Origin: Pseudoscleropodium purum
Lineage: Eukaryota > Streptophyta > Bryopsida > Hypnales > Brachytheciaceae
Assembly (NCBI GenBank): GCA_963969395.1
Contig: OZ017797.1
Coordinates: 25,048,001-25,112,000 of the forward strand
Length of the DNA stretch: 64,000 nt
Direction: 5' to 3'
Part shown: piece by piece, positions 12,407 through 23,494 of the stretch
Layout of the letters: every line of letters starts with the position of its first letter
Numbering within the stretch: the first letter of the stretch is position 1
The notes under the pieces: generated by a model
Told to the model about the DNA's origin: nothing
The model's database searches: none
The model's input: only the letters and a program-made list of their open reading frames with translations
Program-made: the position numbers and the translations under genes

Positions 12407-13776
12407 CTACTTTGCTTTTAGAGATAGCTCCTTCAATTGCCGTGGGATGCGTTCAATGTCAACCTGCAGAAATAGCATTCCCATTATTTCATCGGTTAAA
12501 TAGGAGAACAACAATCCTGAAAAAGCACTGACTTAAATAAAAAAGACACTCTGAAAGCTTGAGAACCACCAGTTGGAGGTGAACTCAGGAGTGATGAATG
12601 GATTGCCTGAAGAGTGAATGTTTAGAATTGAGAACCGAAAGAGGTGCAGGGAGAATCTCATGAGCTAGTAATTTGCAGAGTGTGCTAGAAAGTCGGCGAT
12701 AGTCCGTTGTGTAATCCTGACCAACAATACAAAATCCCAAAACTAATTAAGTCTTTGCTACTTCATTACATCTATAGGAACTGAAAAGACTTGCGAGTAG
12801 TTCGTATTGACCAAGAATCTCTTTCAGCTCGACACGCAGATACTAGAGTCCTAAAATACTTGAGGTCAAACTGCCAAAGGATGTAAGCAACGCAAAGGAC
12901 AGAAATAATCTACTAAATTGTTGAACTTGACCGATTTAGTTTGAGTACCCCAATGCTAATATATACTCCGACTAAGGTGATACGTAGTACTTATTCTAGC
13001 TTGAGAATGTTGGTTTATTATCATAACCCAAAGAATTTCAAAGTGACCTGAATTTTCTACAGTCACCGATGGCTATCAACAAAAGCAGGATTGGAGACGA
13101 GTAGATCCATTGACTTGAAAAGGTAATCTGGGAGGAGACATAAAAAGAACAAAAAGAGGCTCAACAATGTGATTGATTATTGTCATCACCTTATATTTCA
13201 CCAGAGTGTCAACAGGAGGGTTCAATGCAAGGACACTCAGTCCCCTTCCATACAGCACTTAGCTTTGAGCAGGCCTGGCTTTGGATGTTTGTCCGAAATT
13301 CCAAACCCTCGCATAGTATCCACAAGCTCGATAACTTTGTCCTTCTCTTTTGCGATTAGCAATTGAACAGCAACCTGGTAAGACCTTGTCACCCATATCT
13401 CTCGATAAGTTAGCCAGGACAAATGGTTTATAAAACATCGATTGAAACATAAAACATTGAGCAATTAGAATTGGTTGAGCGCAAACAAAATCCATTCAAG
13501 AAGGATATGCCTTACCAGTCGGATGGTTGGGGAAGAGGATTGAAAGCAGCGGAGTGATTAAGTCTTGCAAAAGATAGGAAGGTGACAGACAATGTGCGTG
13601 AAATTGAAGATGTCATAGCTGCAAGCCAGGAACGCAACATCTCCTTCTTTACAGCGTTCTCCGTTCTGCACTTCTGGAATGATTTTGGCCAGATCTCTAT
13701 CTTGCGGCCTCTCTTGTTGAGCCGCAAGTCCTCGAATTGCAATCCTTGTCATTGGCGGGTATGCTGTTCTTTCCAA
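12407..13776 (-). pseudogene. Probable decayed multi-exon gene, family not recognised
   Basis: Coding-like pieces with good splice sites lie in order on the minus strand. An upstream piece (from about 13776; contains RIAIRGLAAQQERPQDRDLA) reads through an in-frame TAA to a GTAAGG donor near 13527. The next exon begins after TCTTACCAG at about 13374 and reads VAVQLLIAKEKDKVIELVDT. Its frame shifts by one base near 13255, where LLKAK continues naturally as VLYGRGLSVLALNPPVDTL in the next frame, up to a GTGATG donor near 13190. A short piece follows TTTTCAAG near 13110. A terminal exon at 12407-12463 follows TTTCTGCAG and encodes VDIERIPRQLKELSLKAK plus stop. The helical VIELVDTMRGFG stretch is faintly PPR-like, but I cannot assign a family. 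The stop and the frameshift suggest a pseudogene; assembly error is the alternative. Confidence 0.4.
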
Positions 13777-13799
13777 GACATTTTGGAATCAATTTGTGC

Positions 13800-14992
13800 A
13801 ACATGACATGGCATGAGACTATAAGAGCAGCAGCAGCGGGAACAATAATGTGAGAAGGGAGTGTTTACACAATGGGAAAGCTGCCGCAGACAAAGTTAAA
13901 TATGGTCCGATTGGAGTCTTGGGGAATAAGTAACGCTTGGTTACAAGCAATCTCTTGATGAATTGTATTCCACCTTGTCGATTAAACAGTAACGGTACTG
14001 GCGCCTACAAGTGTGCAGGAGCAGACATGCTCATGACAAGAAAATCCTGAAGGATCCATTCCTTCAAATCTATTCAAATGACTTATTTTCTGTAAGTGAA
14101 GGCTTACAATCAATAATGCTTGCTTGAGAAATCAATAGACTTGGAAAACAGACATGACATTCGAAATGTAGAGATGGGGAAGAGCAGTTGTTACGTTAAT
14201 TCAAGGCTGATATGCCTTTCAAAGGAGCAGGGCTAGACTATCTTTTCGAATAACTTTTCGGGCACAACTATTTATCAAAGATTAACTATTTATCACAGCT
14301 TAAATGATACACACGGTACCAAAGAAATGATTTCCACGGTCACCGGTCCATCCTCAGGAAACTAAATATTATTTCAGTAGATCTTTCGAAACTTTAGGTT
14401 TAGGGTTAGGGGTCCACACTGACCCGGGCTTTTAAGTTGTGGATACCAATTGCCAGAGAATGCTAGAGCAGGCAACCCATTTCCGACCACCCCTCCATTT
14501 CCGCAGGAGGGGCTGCTCAATTTCCAATCATAGCTGTGTTCATATTACACTCACATGTGTTTATATTACAGCTTACCTATTGCATGACCCACAAGAGCTG
14601 CAAAAATGTCCAAGTAGTGTACATTGAAGCATAGAATGATCACGGCATGTTCATAATTATCACTTTCATCAATTTTGTAACCAACTTATGGTCGGAATTA
14701 CAGCAGCCTACATAACAAGAATAGGTTTTACAGAATCTGAGGGAAAAAAATTCACAATAATTTCAATTTTGACCCAAAAAATATAATTTTTTTAAACCCT
14801 CTTATAATCAATTAGCCGACATGGGAAAAATATTGCCTTGAATACACCATGAGTGTAGCTATGCTGAATTCCTTGAGTGGTCGAAAATGGGTCGTCATCC
14901 CATAGCCCATGAAAGGTGAAGAACTGGAAAGAAGCGTGACAATCATCCAACTGAATTGAGAATTGAGCATTCAAACTCACATGGCGGGCACT
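13800..14992. other. Intergenic, no gene seen
   Basis: Mixed-composition sequence. A short telomere-like stretch (TAGGTTTAGGGTTAGGGG) lies near 14396-14413. No reading frame here looks conserved. Confidence 0.5.
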
Positions 14993-15111
14993 GATCAACA
15001 GTCAACAAAAAGAAAGGACAAGTCGAGCAATTCTGTAACTTGAGGATTTTACAGCAACCGCGTGGTTTGAGGGTGATGAATGAAGGATGGATGAAGTTAG
15101 GTCAAGAGAAG
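14993..15111 (+). repeat. Duplicate copy of the eL34 promoter segment
   Basis: Matches 18452-18569 over about 118 bp in the same orientation, with only a handful of differences (shared cores include GTCGAGCAATTCTGTAACT and GGTGATGAATGAAGGATGG). The telo-box of the gene-proximal copy (TAGGGTTTT) is GAGGATTTT here, so this copy has lost it. No eL34 coding sequence follows. Confidence 0.85.
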
Positions 15112-15194
15112 ATATAATACTATAGGTGTTCTTGGAAACTATCTTTTTTACAATGGCGATTCGACTGCCGTGGTTGATCCCCTTGCAGCACCAC

Positions 15195-15632
15195 CACCAC
15201 CATTGGGATTATTGTCTTTCAATCCCATCTTGGAGTTTTTAATGATTTAGTTCTTTTTCCAATTTTGGACCTACTTCTACTTAGCATTTTCTTAAACAAT
15301 GAAAATCAAGTGTTTTCTTTTGGAATTTTTTTTCCTAGACTTTCAACTCAATTCTTCAACATAGAAAAAAAATTTAATTCAAATTTTATAGAGCAAAAAA
15401 ATTCCACAATTGGCCATCAAAGTCATCTAAAATTGTAGGCCAATGTTCACAAAAACTTTCTTTTTCAACTTTGAATGCTAATATCTTCCAATCTATATAG
15501 TCAAACTTCATGAAATTTTTACCATATGAGCTAAACAAGTGAAGTACAAGATCCTACAGTTAAATTCTAAAAAAATGATTTTCTTTTTGTTTTTTTGGGT
15601 GAACGCAGCAAAAATAGCAGTTTTGAATGGCA
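15195..15632 (-). repeat. Dispersed AT-rich repeat family, copy A (partial)
   Basis: Reverse complement of about 52150-52600. Shared landmarks are CCATTGGGATTATTGTCTTT, CCTACTTCTACTTA, CTTCATGAAATTTTTACC and TTTTGGGTGAACG. The copy lacks the family's distal part, so it is truncated. Confidence 0.8.
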
Positions 15633-18451
15633 GTTCTGGGGCTAAATGTGGATACGATGGACTTCGTGGTAATGGGGTTTTGGATCAAAGTGTCACCGGG
15701 GTTTAAGGGTAGTGCTTTATGCATGTTCTTGACATTAGCTCCTTGGGAGTTGTGTAGCTATTGTGGTTCTCTGAACAACTGCTTACCTCAATTCTACTCC
15801 CGATATCAATAAAGCTTCACATCTTGACATGTGAGCAGATTTTTTTTGTATTGCCTAGCATGTGCTGTGGATTGTGTTTTGACATGAATCTTCACTGCAT
15901 GCACTGGTAATTTTGTTCTTTACAATTCTTTGGGGTCGTAATGATGTCTTCCGGATTCTTTAGTTCCTTAGTCTCTGATGATACAAGCAGAAATGACATC
16001 GTTCGTTGACAAACTACAGTTTTACGAACGGCTTGTTTTCGACTGTTTACTAGCATTTGTTGGAGCTGATTTCATAATGAGCTGATACCGTAGCCAACTA
16101 GCAGGTTCAACAGAAAACGAATCGAAAATCGACTCTCAATTTATTTTCTGGAAATAAATGGTCGTATACTGTGTGTCGAAAACAAGTGAGTTTCCAGTGA
16201 TACAACGTTAAAAACTAGTTGGGGTTGATTTGAATATCACTTGCACCACAATATATAACATTTTGGTATGGTGATATGATGGGTTAAACGCAAATCATAC
16301 TTTCATTTGCCTGGCATGCCCTGTACCGATGCCACGGTGTAATAAAATAAAAGGAAGAGGATTTTGAAATTTTTCCGAAACACTCTGAAATTCTATCAAT
16401 GTCTTTCTGCTGTGAGTTCGAATGCCTTTGACCAATGTCTGTTCACCCCTCTTCGCAGAGGGCTTTCTGGCTATGGGACACATGAATCTGGAGACTTGAC
16501 CATAACAACCAAATCAAATGAACCAAACAAATAACCTAAGGTAACAATGCCCCCTACCCAATATGTGCGGTATAGTATTTTTGGAGCAGATTTCCACAAA
16601 AAGCTTGGAATATGCTTCTATTGGTCCCTTTCAAGCTTGTCTCTAATATGGTTATTGCATTCATCCCATAGTAGTGGACATAAAATATAGAAAATAGAGA
16701 GCAAGAAAGTAGTATTTGAATGATTGAATGATTGAAATTAGAAGAGTCTAGACATTGGTTATGGGTCATGAGTACTTTTTGGCTCCCAAAATTCACAATC
16801 ATTTCAATTTTGAGAATAGAATTATGAAAAATTTGCAATCCCCATATTTCCTATCTTCCTATATAGGAAAATTTTCATCACTTCATATTGCTCATGATTT
16901 GTTACAAAATTGCTTAAGTAATCAACTATTAGTACGTTCACCTTAATTTAATGTATAGATTGATGTTTGAGGCATGCATGAGAACCCTTGCAATACAACT
17001 CAAGGCCCCAATACCTCATTCCATGTATAAAAATGAAACAGAGAAAAGCAAGAGGACCAATTCTACAGTAAAAGAGAGCCAATTTGTAGTCATGACAAAT
17101 TTTACTATCTTATCTTTTCCTTTTCAAAGGCTAGCCAAAGATAGCTCACATAATGCAATCTTTCAAATTGGTGTTCTAGACAACCACTTCTAGAATCATA
17201 AGGATGTTTCTGTAGTAAAGTTCATTATTCTTCACCATTCCTTAAAGGTTACGGGATATTTGAAGTAGTATAAAAGGTTGACTACTTGAAAATGAAATGC
17301 AAACATCATTAAGTATTATCTATCAACATTTTTCAAAATGTGGTCTCCTAAGAAAATGTCGGAAATAAAATTGAGTTTCATATCTAAAAATTTATTTGAG
17401 ATCTAGACTTTCTAATAGAAAGTAATGGATAAGTGCAAAGACAATATATGAAATTTTTCTTCCCTACCTTCTTCTAAACTTTGTCCATGACTTTTAATTA
17501 GAGGTTCCAAATCACAAACAAATTTTCAAAGATGAAATTTAACTTGGTTTCTTACAATTTACTAGCTTAATTGTAGTTACTTCCATTTTGAAATAAGTTA
17601 TTTTATGATGCTTAAATAAAGTCTAAAATGCACTAGTTGTAAAAACAACTAGTACATTTGACTTGACCATGACTATGAGCAATTGAACTCCTAATGTACA
17701 TATTCCACATGGATTGTTGTACCTCCTACCTTCTCGTTTCCTCAAAGCACTTGCCTTCTTTGTACAATTCAAGAATTTTTGTGGAATGCAAAGATATGTG
17801 AAATAAATATGGACAAAGCAACTTGCCAAATTCTATATGGTAGAACTTCTTCAAAGCAATATGGCTAGGATTGGATTGACTATATTACATTAGGAAGGGT
17901 CATTGCATTAGTGATGTTTGTATGTGCGCTAGGGCAAAATTGGAAAAATATTACCTTAGAGAGGTTATTACTTTAGAGAGTTTCTATTGTATAAATTGAA
18001 TTTTAAAATGTCAAAATTTTGGTATATAAAAAATTGAATGCCAAACATACTTTTTACAATTTAATCAACTATACTTAGCAAAGAGGTGTTGAACCTACTA
18101 ATTGCTTGAGGTAATGGTTTTGGCGAATTTGCATGAAATTATATTTGTTTTTTGAAAGATTTGAGAATTGTTATGAATTTTCAAAGATTTCAAAATTCTA
18201 AAATTCATGTCAATTACAAATGAGCTCAAAAAATCTCAAAAAATTATTTGAGTTTTTCATTCTATATTTTTAAAGTCATCTATTGTCCAATTTGTGACCT
18301 TTGTGTTTTTTGAGGGACAATTAACATCTTCTATAATTTATATATCCTATTAGTGAGAGTGAAAATTAATATCATAAGAAAAGTTTCCTTTGATGGAATT
18401 TAGTTGAGTGTAGTGACTTTGACTAATAGTATCAAGATAATTAGAATAATT
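15633..18451. other. Spacer between the two eL34 promoter copies
   Basis: About 2.8 kb. The first 200 bp are GC-richer and open for 61 codons (15627-15812), but match no family I know. The rest is AT-rich without a supportable gene. Confidence 0.45.
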
Positions 18452-18693
18452 AGATCAACAGTAAAAAAAAAAAGGACACGTCGAGCAATTCTGTAACTCT
18501 AGGGTTTTACAGCAACCGCGCGGTTTGAGGGTGATGAATGAAGGATGGATGAAGTTAGGTCCAGGGAAGCTAGGCACACAGTAGACAACAGGAGCTAGAG
18601 TGACGCCGAAACTCTCTCTGTGAGCTCTGCTTTTTATTAGCGCCATCGCCAAGCACCGGCGGAGCTTCGCAGCCAATCTCACGGTCTGTCACC
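18452..18693 (+). promoter_or_regulatory. eL34 promoter and 5' UTR with telo-box
   Basis: Contains TAGGGTTTT at 18500-18508, the reverse of the AAACCCTA telo-box typical of plant ribosomal-protein promoters, about 190 bp before the start codon. The first 118 bp are the element duplicated at 14993-15111. The start context is ACCATGG, a good initiation context. Confidence 0.7.
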
Positions 18694-20142
18694 ATGGTTC
18701 AGCGGTTGACATACAGGCGGCGTCACTGCTACGCCACCAAGTCGAACCAGACCCGCGTGGTCAAGACCCCTGGTACGCTTCTATTTTCGTTTTCGTTTTA
18801 GGGTTCTGGGTTGGCAGGATTGCGTCTGGAGCTTCTGCAGAGGAGGCAGCGTCGCTCGGTGCGATGGTGATGGAATAATTTCCTGCTTGATTTTCGGGAG
18901 GATTGATTTTTTGTTTGCTGACTATTTATATGGTTTAGACTCTTAGGGTTTAGGGTATGAGAAATTTGAGTATTGAATTCTACGACTTTGTGGGGTGTAG
19001 GAGGCAAGAATGTGTTCCAGACCGCTAAGAAGAGGGCGAATGGTCCCAAATGCCCAATCACTGGAAAGCGCATTGCTGGGGTAAGTCCAATTCCTGTCGA
19101 CTAGGGCAAGGTTAGGGTCTAGGGTTTATGCAATGGTGATCGAAGTTTGAGGTGTGATGATGAAGTCATCCAGAAAATATCATATTGTGAGGGTTTTTGA
19201 TGTGTCAGTGTGGTTTGAGTATTCTTTCCTTGGTTTTTTGAATGCTATATTTGATCTCTTGAGAAATTAAGGTTGTGCAGAGGGAATATTTTAGTTGAGG
19301 GTAGCAATCACTTATTAAGCCGTTACGGTGAAAGGTCGCCGCTTCCATATCTGAAGTAAACCATTTAGGAAGGTAACAGAATGTACCAATAGAAGAAATA
19401 TTATTCCACATTTTTTAACAATAGAATTGTGTTTTGAAAAGTACCACCGGTATAAAGAACCATCAGGTTCTAAATTGAACTTTCTGATTTGGGGGGTTCA
19501 CTTATGATTTAAGCAGTAATTTTCGAAAATTCAATTCAAACCATGTATTTTTCTCATTGTCGAATTAAGCACTTGAATTTGCATTGTCTGAACTGATTTA
19601 TCTTTTAACAGGTTCCTCATTTGAGACCCACGGAATACAAGACCTCTCGCCTGCACCGGCACAGGAAGACTGTGAACCGGGCTTATGGAGGCAACTTGGC
19701 CGGTTCTGCAGTTCGTGAGCGGTATGTTCATTGTTGACTTATTTCTGCCAATATCAATCGCTTTAGTTATCTATTATAATTAATCTGCTGGGTTCTTAAC
19801 TAACGTCAAGGGTTAACGGCAAGTGACCGCGAAACTTGTTCAGCTGGTAAACGAAACCTCCTTGTACCTTGTCTTAATTTGGCTGGAGTGGTGTTCTTTC
19901 AAGAAGAATATGCTAGAGAAAATCTCCCTCAATGAACCTTGTGGCAGTATGTTACTAATGGTCCTGTGCTTCCGGTCTATTTACTTCGATTGATGATGAT
20001 GCTTCTTGTTGTCTAAAGTTTTTGAACTTTTGTGTGGATCAGCATTATCCGGGCTTTCCTTGTCGAGGAGCAGAAAATTGTGAAGAAGGTCCTGAAGATT
20101 CAGAAATCTAAGGAGAAATTGGCTGCCAAGACTCAATCCTAA
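18694..20142 (+). CDS. RPL34: 60S ribosomal protein eL34 (L34e)
   Basis: Structural protein of the cytosolic large ribosomal subunit. Four exons: 18694-18772, 19001-19080, 19612-19721, 20043-20142; 369 bp, 122 aa, the usual length. All introns are GT-AG. The protein opens [20 protein letters not shown] and continues with [23 protein letters not shown], and the family signature [20 protein letters not shown] near the C-terminus. It is very basic, as expected for an rRNA-binding protein. The first intron cuts after the fourth base of CCTG, so a Gly codon is split. A telo-box promoter precedes it, and introns 1 and 2 carry further TTAGGG-like motifs. Confidence 0.97.
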
Positions 20143-21358
20143 GTGTAGTTAAATGAAATGTATGTGAAGCACTCAAGGAATGTGCTTTAGATTCTGGGAT
20201 TTGTAATCTTCAATTTTCTCTTTGGAAGATTATCATTATCTTGAACCTTAATGTGGGTAGTTGAGCACGGTACGGTTTTACTTCAGTTCCTTTTTCTAGC
20301 AATGCCTCAATCGATTTCGAAGTTCAATCTCTTTGTGACTTTTTATCTGATGGCACCACTTGACGGAGCGGCTTTTCTGGTCCATGCACGTACTGTTTGA
20401 TTCTGCCCTTGAAGGCTTAATAGTTACCGACTTTGATGGATGCCGTTGGATCAATAATTTTATTCATCTCGATGAACTTGCATCTTACGTGGATTAGCAG
20501 TAAAAACACTTCACATGTGAAATCAACAAAACTACAAAATATTCTTAGAGCGAGTTTCTGAAACCTTTGGCCTATTTGCTAATTCAAGGAATAATCAGGA
20601 TATCCTAGGTCTCCACTTATCTGACATATTTCTTTGGCACAAATCCTCTCATACTGAGCTCAAAATTTGGATCATTGTTACTCAGTTAACAATCACAAGC
20701 AAGTAGGTACCGTGAAAGGGTGTGAAAGGGTACGCAGTCAACACTGCTTTTGAGTCCTAGTGGTCATCTTATGTACACTATGGTACAGGAGGTGTCAGAA
20801 TGCACGCCATGCGATTTCGTTATTTCTTCACATGCTTGATTCGTTGCTCTGGAATCGTGTCTCACAAGCACTGTGGCCCCAGTGCAATTTTCAAATAACA
20901 TTGCCCAAAATTTTTCTGTTCTCTGTGATCTCTGACATCCTTATTGGAACATCTACTTTATGTCCAAAAAAATAGTGAAATGTATGAAAAGCCACGCACA
21001 CTAAATGAGCCCACTCGATTTTTTTCATCATGCATGAACTCACAAGGAAGTCCATCCATTTCCCCAAATATTCTCCTGGTAGCCATGCCGAGCAGACCTG
21101 TCAACACTAGGATGTAGGCAGCCTAAAAAGCTTATCAGCATGTCTTGTCTGCTTTCGGGAACTTTTCTAACTTACAAGCTGTAAACTCAGATAGCGCAAC
21201 AGACAGACGCAAACTCGAAAAGAATCTCTCTTGTGCCAGCTCAGAATCAAATACATTTAACTCTCCGTACTCTCATAATTGGTGCTGCTGCTGTGCAGTG
21301 GTGAGATAACGTACTAGTCCTCGTCCTTCAGTTGTGTTGAGAGAGAGTTGCAGCAGCT
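20143..21358. other. Intergenic: eL34 3' region and Ycf23 5' region
   Basis: About 1.2 kb between two genes on the same strand. It should hold the eL34 3' UTR and the Ycf23 promoter and 5' UTR. A doubled GTGAAAGGGT lies near 20713-20732. No TATA box could be assigned with confidence and no other gene is visible. Confidence 0.5.
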
Positions 21359-23462
21359 ATGGCGTTGTCAATTGCCGTCCTGCCCATGCACAATGTGGCT
21401 ATGCTATCGTCGTCTTTCTCTGGTGCCGCCCTCGGTGGAGCTTCCAAGGCCAACAAGTCCGTCAAGCTCGTTGCATTCCAAGTGCGAGCTTCTGGCTCGG
21501 ACTCTCAAGAAGCTGTACGGCAGTTCGCTCTTCGTGGATTTCAAGCAAAGCGAGCTCTCAAAGTAAGCGGCACTCTTTCTCAGCTTGTGAGGGTGCATGG
21601 AGACCAGTGTGTTCTGAAGCTTTTGTTCGTGTTTAGGTGGATATGGAAGGGTACCGTGTTTTGTGCAATTGCTGCGGTTCTGCAAAGGCTTACGCATTTT
21701 TCCGATTGACAATAGATTTCTCCATTAATTCATAGTGGTATTGGCTTAGAGATAGCTTCTCACCCCTCCTTTTTTCCGACACAGGGTCAGCAACCCTCTT
21801 GGCCATACTTAAGAAAACTCTAGATAGTGAGACTTAGTCGTGCTGGCAGAGACAATGCACTTGATCCAGGGTTTAGAGGTAGACGAGAGTTTGGGGTTTG
21901 ACGAAGATTTGAGGGAGATGAAAAAATGTTGCAACTGGACATTTTTGTGTTGCATGTGCAGGTGATAGCTGGGCTGCAGAACTTCGATGCCCAGAAAGTG
22001 GCAGCTGTGGTCACTGCCGCTGAAAAGGTAAAATGTCGACTTGTTTGTCATTCACGAGCATTGTAGGGTTTGCATTTCAAGGCAGAGTTGGAGTTGGAGT
22101 TATTTCCTGGAAGAGCATGCGGTTCAAATTTACTGCATTGTCTGAATTTACTCGAGTTAGGATTCATAAGATACCGTCATTTCAGGGAGGAGCAACACAC
22201 GTCGACATTGCCTGTGACGCAGAGCTTGTGAAACTGGCAACGAGTCTAACGGGTCTCCCGGTATGTGATACGTACATTAAATCCTCAAGGACCAGGGTGC
22301 ACAAATTGGGACTCCTGTTCTTTTAACAGGTCTTGTGAGAACTTTCACTTGTCCAATTTTATTGGAATTATTGACCAACATAAGCAATGCTCGTCTGGTG
22401 ATGTATAATTTGGTTCCGTTTGAATTATGTGTTTCCATAATTGATCATTTTCAACCATTAAACCTTGGTCCTTTAGGGATTAAAGTGCAGGAGCTGAACT
22501 CTGGCACAAATGATGAATGACGTTTCGAAAGTACTGCATTGTCATGGGGGAGGGGGGCTTGTTTTGGGGAACAGGTTTGTGTTTCATCAGTTGTTCCAGA
22601 AGACTTTGTTGCTGCGGTTGAAGCAGGGGCACACATGGTACGATTCTGCCAGTATACCACATGTTGGTGTTGATGTTGGTGTCAGACAAAGTGGTAACCT
22701 CAGAGCTTAACTTCGAGATAACTTTTATTTTGACATACTTGTAGGCAGAGAATTTTACTTTAATTTTTACTCATCTTGCAGATTGAGCTTGGAAACTATG
22801 ATTCATTCTACGAGAGTGGCCGTGTCTTCTCTGCCTCAGAGGTAAGCGTTCATTTCAATTTTCTTGACAACATCAGTAATGTCATAAAACTGAAGCATGC
22901 TGTCTTGAATAACAATTAGGTGAATTTTTGTAATTACTAACTTTTGGGGACTTGTGTACTCTGACCGCAGCTCGTATAGAACGTGAAACTCAATTGTTTC
23001 CCACTGTAAGGGCTCCTTTACTATGTACGGAGTACATTATATGAAGAGCTTTTAATCTTCGTGGCATTGAGTTTGGCAGATTCTGGAACTCACCAAGAGA
23101 ACCAGGGAATTGTTGCCAACAATCACTCTTTCTGTCACCGTTCCTCACACCTTGCCTCTCGACGAGCAAGTAAGTCGTTCATGAAACTTAACATCCTTGA
23201 GCTGTAGCTTCAGTTCATGACATTCTTAAACGAGCTAGACGATCTTTTTATGTGAAGGAAATCAGGTTATCGGGTCTCTAGTACCGTAACTCATATATCT
23301 TTTACATCCAGAAGTTGTGTGTAGGTGTTCGTTCAATAATAGTTAATGTAACTTTTGCATACCTTTGTGGACATATTTCCCATAATGATAGGCGCCGGAT
23401 TTATCACCGGTTATATAGCCTTGTTCAAGAACGCTTCCTTTCGTCTCTTCGGAGACATCTGA

Positions 23463-23494
<32 letters not shown>

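Noticed and set aside
14396..14413. Interstitial telomere repeat
   Set aside because: Only about two imperfect units; too short to be more than a chance telo-like motif.
14993..18569. Direct repeats as LTRs of a retrotransposon
   Set aside because: They lack TG...CA ends, a primer-binding site, a polypurine tract and any gag-pol remnant, and one copy is a working ribosomal-gene promoter.
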